Source of the DNA: DUQX01 sp050948825
GTDB lineage: Bacteria > Bacillota > Dethiobacteria > DTU022 > UBA8154
Reading direction: 5' to 3'
Assembly (NCBI GenBank): GCA_050948825.1
Contig: JBMNEO010000008.1
Coordinates: forward strand, 1-64,000
Length of the DNA: 64,000 bases
Part shown: piece after piece, positions 19,051 through 27,738 of the stretch
Layout of the letters: every line of letters begins with the position of its first letter
Numbering within the stretch: position 1 is the first letter of the stretch
Translations under genes and position numbers: made by a program
Notes under the pieces: generated by a model
The model's database searches: none
Seen by the model: the letters and a program-made list of their open reading frames with translations, nothing else
What the model was told of the DNA's origin: nothing

Positions 19051-19587
19051 GTGGCACAGTTGCTGTCAAATATAGAAGTACTCCTGCTTAGTATTGTTAA
19101 TGAAAAACCTTCATATGCCTATGAAATAGATAAAATTATAGATCTAAAGAATGTGAGGTATTGGGCAAGGATTGGAGTGGCTTCTATTTATCAGGTGTTA
19201 AAGAGATTGGAGGAAAAAAATTTAGTATACTCTAAAAAGGAAAAGGAGGGTAGAATGCCGGAGAGGAAGAGGTATTATATTACCGGCGACGGCAAGGCCG
19301 TCCTGATTGAAGCTTCAAAAAGGCTTCTTTCAAATTTTGAACTATATTACCTCGACCTTAACGTAGGATTGGAAGCCTCCGATCTTTTGACTCCCGGTGA
19401 AATAGCCAGTTGTATAGCAAAAAGGCTTGCGATGGTTCAAACGAATATTAAAAGGATACGGGAAATGTATGCAAATGAAAAGGTTGCAGCGTTCAAGAAA
19501 AAAGCGATTATTGGGAACCTGATCAGGCTTCGTGAAGCCGAGGAGATTTTCTTGAAAGAATTCCTTCAAGAATTATCAACCGATTGA
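19051..19587 (+). CDS. PadR-family transcriptional regulator
   Basis: 178 residues: an N-terminal winged helix of PadR type (about 1-85; IVNEKPSYAYEIDKII and a recognition region ending in RKRYYITGDGKAVL) and a C-terminal Vir-like helical dimerisation domain (about 90-175). It starts with GTG 19051. It lies 31 bases upstream of the molybdenum hydroxylase genes and probably controls them, either as part of the same transcript or as an autoregulated repressor of phenolic-acid type. An imperfect palindrome and a TATAAT box lie just upstream (18991-19020). Confidence 0.88.
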   Translation: MAQLLSNIEVLLLSIVNEKPSYAYEIDKIIDLKNVRYWARIGVASIYQVLKRLEEKNLVYSKKEKEGRMPERKRYYITGDGKAVLIEASKRLLSNFELYYLDLNVGLEASDLLTPGEIASCIAKRLAMVQTNIKRIREMYANEKVAAFKKKAIIGNLIRLREAEEIFLKEFLQELSTD

Positions 19588-19630
19588 CTATCGGTAATCT
19601 GAAGAGGATACGAAGGAGGTGGCTTTAGAT

Positions 19631-20512
19631 ATGTATTTAAACCAATTTGAATACTATGCACCCAGGACGTCCGGTGAAGCGTTGGATCTGGTTAAACGAC
19701 TGGGGAGCAAGGCCAAAGTGCTGGCCGGCGGCACCGATCTACTGAATATGATGAAGGAAAAGCTTATCAAACCGGAATGCCTGGTGGATATCAATAATGT
19801 GGATGAATATAAAGGTATTTCATATGAGCCGGGTAAGGGTGTTGTAATCGGCTCAACCACAAAAGTATCTGAAGTTGAGCATTCTGCTATAATCCGGGAA
19901 AAATATTATGCCCTTCACCAGGCGGCAGGTGAACTGGGGTCAACTCAGGTAAGAAATATGGCCACTATTGGAGGAAACAGCTGCCATGCTTCACCGGCGG
20001 CGGAAACTCCCACACCGCTGGTTGTTCTGGGAGCCAAAGTAGTACTGAGCAGCGCCTCCGGGGAGAGGGAGCTGCCGCTGGAAGATTTTATTACGGGTAA
20101 CCGTGAAACAGCCCTGGCAGAAGGTGAATTGTTGACCAAATTTGTCCTGCCGGAACCGGCTCCAAAATCCGCCAGCCGTTACGGCTATATTGGATTGAGA
20201 GACGCTATGGAAATTGATGCCGTAAACATGGCTGTCAATCTCGTACTGGATGATGAGGGCCGGACAATAAAAGATCTTCGTCTTGTGATGGGCTCGGTTT
20301 TCCCACGGCCGCTGGTTTCCAAGGAAGCGCCGGCGATCATGGTAGGGAAAGAGTTTAACGCCGATTTGGTGGAGAAAGTTACTCAAGCAGTGGCAAAAGA
20401 GGCCAGGCCTATTGACGATATACGGGCTTCTGCGGAATACAGGCGTGAAGTGGTGCCGGTGCTGGCCCGCAGATTGCTTCAAGAGGCGTTTGACGCCGCG
20501 AGGGGGGTGTAA
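19631..20512 (+). CDS. Molybdenum hydroxylase, FAD-binding subunit
   Basis: This subunit of about 293 residues (CoxM/HcrB/XdhB-like) carries FAD and links the iron-sulfur subunit to the electron acceptor. The FAD motifs AGGTDLL (about 35) and TIGGNSCHASPAAETPTPL (about 115-133) are present, followed by the CO-dehydrogenase flavoprotein C-terminal domain. I prefer ATG 19631, 11 bases after AGGAGG, because the in-frame GTG at 19619 overlaps the ribosome site. It is followed by the small and large subunits with 3-base and 1-base junctions, so the three are one transcription unit. Confidence 0.93.
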   Translation: MYLNQFEYYAPRTSGEALDLVKRLGSKAKVLAGGTDLLNMMKEKLIKPECLVDINNVDEYKGISYEPGKGVVIGSTTKVSEVEHSAIIREKYYALHQAAGELGSTQVRNMATIGGNSCHASPAAETPTPLVVLGAKVVLSSASGERELPLEDFITGNRETALAEGELLTKFVLPEPAPKSASRYGYIGLRDAMEIDAVNMAVNLVLDDEGRTIKDLRLVMGSVFPRPLVSKEAPAIMVGKEFNADLVEKVTQAVAKEARPIDDIRASAEYRREVVPVLARRLLQEAFDAARGV

Positions 20513-20515
20513 TTA

Positions 20516-20995
20516 ATGAAACAGCTAATCGAATTAAATATAAATGGCCGCGTTTATGAAGTGCCTGTTGAGCCCAGGGATCTGCTTGTCGATGTTGTCA
20601 GGAAAAAAGTAGGCCTAACCGGTACAAAGAAAGGATGCGGGCAGGGAGACTGCGGTGCCTGCACGGTGTTAATCGACGGCAAGGCGGTTCTATCCTGTCT
20701 GACACTGGCCATCACCTGCCAGGGCAAAAAAATTACCACCATTGAGGGGCTGGCGGCTTCAGATGGTCAACTTCATCCAATCCAGCAATCGTTTGTCGAT
20801 CACGGGGCCGTGCAGTGCGGTTTCTGTACATCAGGGATGATTCTTTCATCAAAGGCCTTGCTGGACAGTAATCCCAATCCCAGCAAGGAAGAGATTAAGC
20901 GTGCCCTAGCAGGCAATCTCTGCCGTTGCACCGGGTATAAAAAGATAGTCGAGGCGGTCGAAGCTGCTTCCGAATCTGCAGGGGAGGTGAAGTAA
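20516..20995 (+). CDS. Molybdenum hydroxylase, [2Fe-2S] subunit
   Basis: 159 residues with two [2Fe-2S] clusters. The plant-type ferredoxin motif is C41-x4-C46-x2-C49-x11-C61. The second, four-helix domain carries CGFC (about 101) and CRCTG (about 138). It passes electrons from the molybdenum centre to FAD. The length is typical of CoxS/HcrC. Its stop overlaps the start of the large subunit (TAATG). Confidence 0.96.
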   Translation: MKQLIELNINGRVYEVPVEPRDLLVDVVRKKVGLTGTKKGCGQGDCGACTVLIDGKAVLSCLTLAITCQGKKITTIEGLAASDGQLHPIQQSFVDHGAVQCGFCTSGMILSSKALLDSNPNPSKEEIKRALAGNLCRCTGYKKIVEAVEAASESAGEVK

Positions 20996-23379
20996 TGGGA
21001 GTCTGGGATAAAGAACAATATGTACGCGAAGGGGTCCCGGCCTACCAGGACGAGAGAAGGTTTACCCAGGTAGGGAGGAGCGTGCCGAAGGTAGATAGTC
21101 CTGCCAAGGTCAAGGGGGAAGCTATCTATACAGATGATATGGTGCTCCCGGGTATGGTTTACGGCAAAGTTAAGCACTGTACCGAATACGCCCACGCCAA
21201 GATCAAAAAGATCGATTGCAGCAAAGCCCTTGCGCTGCCGGGAGTACTGGCGGTACTTACGGGAGATGAGGCTCCCAATAAATGGGGCATAGTACCGCAA
21301 GCTGCCAACGAAACAGTACTGGCTATAGATAAAGTTCGCTTCAATGGTGAAGGGGTAGCCGCCGTTGCCGCCATCGATGAAGAAACTGCTGAGGCCGCCC
21401 TCGATTTGATTGAAGTGGAATATGAGCCTCTGCCGGTGCTGCTGGACCCGTTCGAATCCATGAAACGTGCCAAAGAAATCTTGATACATGAAGACGCTCC
21501 GGGCAACATCCTGCACGAAGGGGAACAGGTGTATGGGGACGTGGAGAAGGCTTTTGCGGAATGCGAATACGTTTTGGAAAGGGAATTTAAAACCAACATG
21601 CCTCACCAGGGTTTCCTCGAGCCGCAATCCGCCTTGGCCAGCTATGATCCCCAGAGCGGACATCTGCGTCTGTGGTCAAGCAGCCAGATTGCTCACTACC
21701 TGCACCGGCAGATATCGAACGTCCTTGAGATGCCCATGAACAAAATACGGGTTACTGTTCCTACGGTAGGTGGCGGTTTCGGCGGCAAGGGCGAAGCATG
21801 CACAGGGGAATTTGTCGCCTGTCTCCTTTCCAGGAAGCTTGGCCGCCCGGTCAAAGTGACCTATGAGCGCAGCGAAGTGTTTTATAATAACAAGGGGCGT
21901 CACCCGTGCTATATGAAGATGAAAATCGGCCTGGACAAAGACGGCTATATCCAGGCGGTGGACTTTGACAATACCTTGGATAAAGGCGCTTACTCAAGTT
22001 GGGGTATCGTAGTCCTGTTTTATTCTGCCTCCATGATTCACCTGCCCTACAAGGTGCCCAATGCCCGCTTCCGTGGAAGATCCGTTTACACCAACAAGCC
22101 CAGCACGGCTTCCATGCGCGGCCTCGGCGGGGTGCAGCCCAGGTTTGCTATGGAATGCATGCTCGACGAACTGGCGGAGTTGATGGGGATCAGCCCGTAC
22201 GAATTAAAGATGAAAAATGCCATTGAGTCGGGTTATACCGCGATAAATAACATGTACGTACCCCACACCGAGTACAAACGCTGTGTGCAGAAAGCGGTGG
22301 AAAAATCGGGTTATCTGGAAAAACACGGTAAACTGCCTTTTGGCAAAGGGATCGGCTTGGCCGGCGGTTATTATATCACGGGAACAGCCTACACCCTCTA
22401 CCAGGCTTACAAGCCGCATACCTCTGTTTTGATCCGGGTGGATACCGAGGGGGGGGTGACCCTGCACTGTTCCGCTGTTGATATCGGCCAGGGCAGCAAC
22501 ACCGCCATGGCCCAGATGGCTGCCGAAGCGCTGGGTATCCATTTTGAGGATATTCATGTCCAGTCTCATGATACGGAAATCGGCACTTTTGACCTGGGAA
22601 CCTTTGCCAGCCGGTTAACCTATGCTATTGGGACTGCCATTAATGATGCGGCGAAGCAGATTAACCAGAAACTAAAAGAAACTGCGGCCGGGTTGCTGGG
22701 CTGCCGGGCCGATCATTTAGTAATCAAAGACCGTAAGATCTATTCCATGTTTGAAGCTAAAAGGAAGACTATCGAATGGGAAAAGGTGGTCGAAACCGTC
22801 ATCAACACTACCGGGTCTCTTGCAGCCGTCGGGAATTTCTCCCCGCCGCGCCGCAAAGGTATTGATCTCATCAGCGGTAACAGGGCCCAGGGTGCCAATA
22901 TCGGACACTCGCCCACATTTGGCTTCAGCTGCCAAATACACGAAGTAGATGTGGATTTGGAAACCGGCAAGATCAAGGTGACCAAAGTAACCGAATCCGG
23001 CGATATGGGTACAATGATCAACCCCATGGCTGCTGACGGCCAGGTGGAAGGCTCCATTGTATATAACCTGGGGGGATGCCTTTACGAAGAACAGTATTTC
23101 GATGAAAATGGCATGCATCTGAATCCGAACTTCCACGATTACAAGATGCCGACGGTGATGGAGATGCCGGAGATGGATATCAACACCTTAACGGACAGCT
23201 ATGACCCGACAGCTCCCTTTGGTGCCAAGGAAACAGGCGAAGGTGCTGTCCAGCCAACCTTCCCGGCCATCGTCAACGCTATCTACGATGCCATCGGCGT
23301 GAGGTTTACCGAAGTGCCTATAACCCCGGAAAAGGTGCTCAAAGCGCTGAAGGAGAAAAAAGAAGCAGCCGGGAAATAA
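20995..23379 (+). CDS. Molybdenum hydroxylase, molybdopterin-binding catalytic subunit
   Basis: 794 residues, the usual length for the xanthine dehydrogenase/CoxL family. It hydroxylates a substrate carbon using water-derived oxygen. Visible signatures are the PKVDSPAKVKGEAIYTDD start, GGGFGGKGEA (about 258), the TASMRGLGGVQPRFAMECM region (about 370) in the place of the family Arg/Phe loop, and FGAKETGEGAVQPTFPAI (about 742), which contains the expected catalytic Glu. The CO-dehydrogenase Cys loop (VAYRC) is absent, so it is not a CO dehydrogenase. The substrate may be an N-heterocycle, aldehyde or aromatic acyl-CoA and is not determinable here. Confidence 0.93.
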   Translation: MGVWDKEQYVREGVPAYQDERRFTQVGRSVPKVDSPAKVKGEAIYTDDMVLPGMVYGKVKHCTEYAHAKIKKIDCSKALALPGVLAVLTGDEAPNKWGIVPQAANETVLAIDKVRFNGEGVAAVAAIDEETAEAALDLIEVEYEPLPVLLDPFESMKRAKEILIHEDAPGNILHEGEQVYGDVEKAFAECEYVLEREFKTNMPHQGFLEPQSALASYDPQSGHLRLWSSSQIAHYLHRQISNVLEMPMNKIRVTVPTVGGGFGGKGEACTGEFVACLLSRKLGRPVKVTYERSEVFYNNKGRHPCYMKMKIGLDKDGYIQAVDFDNTLDKGAYSSWGIVVLFYSASMIHLPYKVPNARFRGRSVYTNKPSTASMRGLGGVQPRFAMECMLDELAELMGISPYELKMKNAIESGYTAINNMYVPHTEYKRCVQKAVEKSGYLEKHGKLPFGKGIGLAGGYYITGTAYTLYQAYKPHTSVLIRVDTEGGVTLHCSAVDIGQGSNTAMAQMAAEALGIHFEDIHVQSHDTEIGTFDLGTFASRLTYAIGTAINDAAKQINQKLKETAAGLLGCRADHLVIKDRKIYSMFEAKRKTIEWEKVVETVINTTGSLAAVGNFSPPRRKGIDLISGNRAQGANIGHSPTFGFSCQIHEVDVDLETGKIKVTKVTESGDMGTMINPMAADGQVEGSIVYNLGGCLYEEQYFDENGMHLNPNFHDYKMPTVMEMPEMDINTLTDSYDPTAPFGAKETGEGAVQPTFPAIVNAIYDAIGVRFTEVPITPEKVLKALKEKKEAAGK

Positions 23380-23554
23380 ATTCGATAAATAAATGCGGCG
23401 TATGGTTTAATAAAGTGGTTTAAATAAGAAAGGTGATTTAACAAAGTGTTTTTACGTGGAGTTAAAGCTTTCTAGCCTATGAGAGCTTGAAGAGAGCTTA
23501 ACGCCCCAAAAGGAGAGCTTAAGGTTCCGGCGGTGTGGTGAAAACAGTATCAAT

Positions 23555-23605
23555 CAGGCGGCGACACAGGAAATAGATAAAAACTGTCGCCGCCTGTTAT
23601 TTAAT
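23555..23605 (+). terminator. Terminator after the molybdenum hydroxylase operon
   Basis: A perfect 12-base inverted repeat (CAGGCGGCGACA at 23555-23566 and its complement at 23585-23596) with an 18-base loop is followed by a T/A-rich tract. It lies in the 335-base gap after the large subunit; that gap also holds the next promoter and no gene. Confidence 0.75.
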
Positions 23606-23619
23606 ATTCTTTCATAAAC

Positions 23620-23648
23620 TTGACGGAAAATTTTATCTTTGCTAATAT
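23620..23648 (+). promoter_or_regulatory. Sigma-A promoter for the dehydratase operon
   Basis: TTGACG, a 17-base spacer and TAATAT form a near-consensus promoter 67 bases upstream of the IlvD-family start codon. Confidence 0.7.
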
Positions 23649-23714
23649 CTTAATTGCAAGGGGGTAGTATATAGGTTATTATTTCACATTAATGAAGGAA
23701 GGAAGAGTTAAACT

Positions 23715-25397
23715 ATGTCAAGTAAAGATGTGGGAGCCTTTAACAGGTTTGAATATATCTCCAATAAAACCCTCTGGAAGGCAGCCGGATATACGGATAA
23801 CGATCTGGACCGCCCGCTTATTGGTATTGCCAATTCTTATAATGAGATGGTGTCCGGCCATATAGTTTTACGCTACTTAGCTGAACAGGTGAAATTCGGT
23901 ATTTATCGTGCGGGGGGTACGCCGATGGAGTTTGGCGTTATTGCTTGCTGTGACGGCATTGCCGATAACCATGAGGGTGCATATTATGTGCTCCCTTCCC
24001 GTGAAAATATTGCAGATGCACTTGAAATTCAAGCCAGGGCGCATAAACTTGACGGCATTGTAATGTTGGCAGGGTGTGATAAAATTGTTCCGGGCATGTT
24101 GATGGCGGCTGCCCGTTTGGATATTCCCGCCATCTTCGTGCCCGGTGGATGCACACTTTCCGCCCCCCCTTTCGGTAAAAAAGCCCACAGTGATACAACC
24201 TCTATCTCCGAAGGACTGGGTATGTATCAGAAGGGGGAGATTACCTATGAAGAGTTGCAATCCTTAACCACTATCTGCGCACCGTCCTGCGGTTCCTGTC
24301 AGTTCATGGGAACAGCAAATACCATGGTTGTTTTTGCAGAAGCGCTAGGTATTACTTTAAGTGGTGGCAGCGCAATTCCTGCAATATATAATGAACGCCG
24401 CCGCAGTGCCTTTAAAAGCGGCGAAAAAATTGTGGAAATGGTTTACGGGAATGTTTCCGCAAAAAGCATCTTGAGCTGGGAGGCTATGGAGAACGCCATC
24501 ATGGTGATGTTAGCTGTTGGCGGCTCCACCAATGCGGTTATCCATGCTTGTGCCTTGGCCTATGAGTTGGGATTTGAACCTTCCAAGGTAATGGATGCAT
24601 TTGATAAGTACAGCACAATCATCCCCCATATTGCCAGGGTCAACCCCGCTTCCCTAATTTACGATATGGAAGATCTCTACAAGGCAGGCGGTATCCCGGA
24701 GGTCATGAAAGCCATACGCAAATACCTTCACCTTGATGTTATGACTGTAGATTTGCAGCCGCTGCAAAAAAACCTGGATAAGCATGTAAGCCACTATCCT
24801 GCGAATCCCGATCTGATTCGTACGCTGGACAATCCTCACAGCACCCTGGGGGGGCTGGCAATCATGCGGGGCAACCTGGCCCCGGAAACGGGTGTGGCCA
24901 AACCTGCTGCCATTGCGGAGGAAGTCAGACAGTTTACCGGAACGGCTATTTGCTTTGATAGTGAACATGCATGTATACAAGCAATTCAGGCCGATAAGAT
25001 TAAAGAGGGGCATATCCTTGTTATCCGCTATGAAGGACCTAGGGGTGGTCCCGGCATGAGAGAGATGTATCTACCGCTAAAAATGCTGAATGGACTGGGT
25101 TTGGCCAAAAGTACTGCCGTCATCACTGATGGCCGTTTCTCCGGGACCAATAACGGTTGTTTTGTAGGTCACATTTCTCCTGAAGCCGCTTTAGGAGGCC
25201 CCATCGCCCTAGTGCGTGACGGTGATCAAATTACTATAGATGTTATCAACAAACGCCTGGAACTGCACGTGTCCGATGAAGAGCTGGTTCGGCGTAAAGC
25301 CAAATGGACTTATACCCCCTCTGCAAGTATAAAGGGTTATCTTGCCCGATATGCCAAAATGGTCACATCAGCCAGTGAGGGAGCCGTTTTAAAATAA
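23715..25397 (+). CDS. IlvD/Edd-family dehydratase (dihydroxy-acid or sugar-acid dehydratase)
   Basis: 560 residues, the normal IlvD/Edd length. The family removes water from 2,3-dihydroxy acids or aldonic acids using an Fe-S cluster and Mg2+. Cluster Cys are in ACCDG (C78/C79), AGCDK (C121, with the modified Lys after it) and PSCGSCQ (about 195). The C-terminal VITDGRFSG motif is present. Because no ilv genes are near and a UxaA-type dehydratase follows, a sugar-acid or hydroxy-acid catabolic role seems more likely than valine/isoleucine biosynthesis. Confidence 0.9.
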   Translation: MSSKDVGAFNRFEYISNKTLWKAAGYTDNDLDRPLIGIANSYNEMVSGHIVLRYLAEQVKFGIYRAGGTPMEFGVIACCDGIADNHEGAYYVLPSRENIADALEIQARAHKLDGIVMLAGCDKIVPGMLMAAARLDIPAIFVPGGCTLSAPPFGKKAHSDTTSISEGLGMYQKGEITYEELQSLTTICAPSCGSCQFMGTANTMVVFAEALGITLSGGSAIPAIYNERRRSAFKSGEKIVEMVYGNVSAKSILSWEAMENAIMVMLAVGGSTNAVIHACALAYELGFEPSKVMDAFDKYSTIIPHIARVNPASLIYDMEDLYKAGGIPEVMKAIRKYLHLDVMTVDLQPLQKNLDKHVSHYPANPDLIRTLDNPHSTLGGLAIMRGNLAPETGVAKPAAIAEEVRQFTGTAICFDSEHACIQAIQADKIKEGHILVIRYEGPRGGPGMREMYLPLKMLNGLGLAKSTAVITDGRFSGTNNGCFVGHISPEAALGGPIALVRDGDQITIDVINKRLELHVSDEELVRRKAKWTYTPSASIKGYLARYAKMVTSASEGAVLK

Positions 25398-25435
25398 GAT
25401 CATAAAATTGCTGGTCTTTGAAAGGATGAGAGCCT

Positions 25436-25705
25436 GTGCTCAATGCTATCATCATTAACCCTCGGGACACCGTGGTCACGGTGACAACGGCTATTAAAAA
25501 AGGAGAAGCGGTTTCCTATGCCTCCTGTAAAAAAGCTATTACAGCCAGGGCAGATATTCCTGTCTACCATAAGGTTGCCATAAAAAAAGCTAAAAAGGGC
25601 GAAAAAATATTTAAATACGGCGAGGTTATCGGTTATGCCACCAAGGACATTGAAACAGGCGAACATGTGCATACACATAACTTAGGCAGTGAAAAGATAG
25701 ACTAA
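25436..25705 (+). CDS. SAF-domain small subunit of UxaA/SuyA-type dehydratase or lyase
   Basis: This 89-residue protein is a stand-alone SAF domain, equivalent to the N-terminal domain of altronate dehydratase and to SuyA of (2R)-sulfolactate sulfo-lyase. The conserved HKVAIKKAKKGE and YGEVIGYATKDIETGEHVHTHN stretches are present, including the His residues expected near the active site. It starts with GTG 25436. It lies 19 bases before the large subunit, so the two form one split enzyme. Confidence 0.88.
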   Translation: MLNAIIINPRDTVVTVTTAIKKGEAVSYASCKKAITARADIPVYHKVAIKKAKKGEKIFKYGEVIGYATKDIETGEHVHTHNLGSEKID

Positions 25706-25724
25706 TATTAAGGATGATACGATC

Positions 25725-26885
25725 ATGGAATTTGCAGGATATGTACGTCCCGACGGTCGTGTCGGGGTTCGTAATCACGTATTGGTTATGCCCACCTGTG
25801 CCTGCTCAAGCGATGTTGCCCGCTTGATTGCCACTGCTGTTCCAGGCACGGTAAACTTTAATAATCAGCATGGATGCGGACAAGTTTATAAAGACCAGAT
25901 GATGACATTAAACCTTTTGTCCGGCTTTGCAGCAAATCCCAACGTTCATAGTACATTGGTTGTGGGTTTGGGTTGTGAGCAGCTTTGCTGGAGTTTGGTG
26001 GAAGAGTCGATTAAAAACAAAACTAATAAACCGGTCGCTTACGTGGGAATTCAAGAAATGGGCGGTATTGTGCGAACCGTGGCTAAAGGGAAAAAAATTG
26101 CGGAAAGGTTGGTAATGAAGGCTAATTCGTGCCGGCGTGTATCCTGCCATATTTCTAATTTGATATTAGGTACAAACTGCGGCGGCTCCGATCCTACTTC
26201 TGGATTATCCTCCAACCTGGTTGTGGGCAATGTAAGTGACCGTCTTTCTGACCTTGGTGCTACCACCATCATCAGCGAAACTCCGGAATTTGTCGGAGCC
26301 GAACATGTGCTGGCCAAACAGGCCCGCACCCCTGATATTGGCCGTCAGATTATCAAAATTGTAGAGGATTATGAGGCGCAGTTTGCGTCTATTGGTGAAA
26401 GCCTGCGCAGCGGAAACCCCTCACAGGGAAACAAAGAGGGCGGGATAACTACCATCGAAGAAAAATCTCTGGGTTGTATCCATAAAGCAGGTACCCGCCC
26501 CATCGAGGCGGTATACAAATCCTGTGATATGATTGACAAAAAGGGAACAGTGATCATGGATACCTGTGCCTATGACGTTTGCTCGGTTGCGGAAATGACT
26601 GCCGGTGGTGCTCAAATAACAGTGTTTACCACCGGGCGCGGTACTCCTTCCGGTAACCCTATCGCGCCTGTACTCAAAATCACCGCAAATGCAAAGACCT
26701 ATGAGTGGATGCATGATTTCATTGATTTTGATACAAGTGCCAGCCTGGAAAACAAGAAGACCGTGGAGCAGCTTGGCGAAGAGCTGTTGCAAATGATTGT
26801 GCGGGTAGCCTGCGGGGAACGGGTCAAAGCGGAAATATTTGGTATAATGGAAATAGCCATGCCCCGCCTTTGTAACTTCTGTTAA
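25725..26885 (+). CDS. UxaA/SuyB-type dehydratase or lyase, large subunit
   Basis: 386 residues matching the C-terminal domain of UxaA, as used by altronate/galactarate dehydratases and by SuyB of sulfolactate sulfo-lyase. It begins with the family signature (GYVRPDGRVGVRNHVLVMPTC), has NQHGCGQ (about 46) and LGTNCGGSDPTSG (about 147), and ends with a Cys-containing PRLCNFC tail. With the SAF subunit it would dehydrate a sugar acid or eliminate sulfite. The split two-gene form is the one known for SuyAB, but the sequence alone does not decide the substrate. Confidence 0.88.
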   Translation: MEFAGYVRPDGRVGVRNHVLVMPTCACSSDVARLIATAVPGTVNFNNQHGCGQVYKDQMMTLNLLSGFAANPNVHSTLVVGLGCEQLCWSLVEESIKNKTNKPVAYVGIQEMGGIVRTVAKGKKIAERLVMKANSCRRVSCHISNLILGTNCGGSDPTSGLSSNLVVGNVSDRLSDLGATTIISETPEFVGAEHVLAKQARTPDIGRQIIKIVEDYEAQFASIGESLRSGNPSQGNKEGGITTIEEKSLGCIHKAGTRPIEAVYKSCDMIDKKGTVIMDTCAYDVCSVAEMTAGGAQITVFTTGRGTPSGNPIAPVLKITANAKTYEWMHDFIDFDTSASLENKKTVEQLGEELLQMIVRVACGERVKAEIFGIMEIAMPRLCNFC

Positions 26886-26968
26886 AGGGAGATTGGATTG
26901 AGAGCATCATAATAATAAATATTCTTGATTTATTTAATTTAACCTGATTTTTAGTTGTTCGATAAAGA

Positions 26969-27020
26969 AACAGCCATAGCCCTGGAAGATAGAGGGTTGA
27001 TGGCTGTTATACTTTTTCTT
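26969..27020 (+). terminator. Terminator after the UxaA-type operon
   Basis: The inverted repeat AACAGCCAT (26969-26977) and ATGGCTGTT (27000-27008) is followed by a T-rich tract. The loop is 22 bases and could hold a secondary pairing. Confidence 0.65.
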
Positions 27021-27110
27021 AACATATACTACTGAAGCCAAGTGGATACCCTTTATTAGATTTAGAATCAGACAATAAGCAGGCGATAAAGCATTAATTA
27101 CTGCCCTGAA

Positions 27111-27698
27111 CTACCAATTTATCTTTGCCGTCTCATTTGACGACCAGGAGTAAACGTGGTGCATATATGACCACCCTGTTAATGCTTTTCCTTCAACTCC
27201 ACCGCCTACCACGAAATGAAGGGAATCTGGTGAGAATAGAATCGGTATTTTCCCTCCGGGTTGAAGACCTTCTATAAACACCTGTAGACGGTCAGGAGGA
27301 ATACGGTCAGCAATGTGTACTGTTTCATTAATAGTTCCGTCGATCCTATGTTGTACTCTTACCCTCTCATCTTCGGTAAGCTCTTCATACGGTATGCATG
27401 TAGCCTCATAGATGTATTTACTCAGACCTTGCTGATCCTCGAAGCCCAGTTCATACAGATCCTCGGCTATTTCCGGGCTGACCATGAAGATATATTTCAT
27501 GGGGTGCTGAGCCGGGACCGCCTGCAGGTGGTTAAAGCTTGTAATAACCTGTTGGCGTGTTGCTCCAAACAGTCCACATGCCAGTTGTGTAGCTACAAGC
27601 AGCCCTCCTCTAACGTGCCCAACAAGTTTATTGGCCAGGTTGTAAACATCGGCTCCCACTCCTGTATAATAAGCAATGTACCCCATTAGAATAAACAT
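27111..27698 (-). pseudogene. Chimeric ORF: inverted TRAP permease fragment fused to an unknown C-terminus
   Basis: The 195-codon minus-strand frame is a hybrid. Its first ~46 residues (27561-27698) match an internal N-terminal piece of DctM proteins (compare FVFMGYIAFYSGIGG of the permease at 49632). The remaining ~149 residues (27111-27560) are soluble and unrelated to permeases; I do not recognise the family with confidence. The gene has no ribosome site of its own. The matching DctM C-terminal part lies on the opposite strand right beside it, so the ORF is a rearrangement product and probably not functional. Confidence 0.75.
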
Positions 27699-27738
27699 AG
27701 GTGCTGGTATATTCCTGCAAATGAATCGAGACCTATTG

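Noticed and set aside
20800..21663. 287-codon minus-strand frame opposite the molybdenum hydroxylase
   Set aside because: It is antisense to two well-supported genes and has no known domain.
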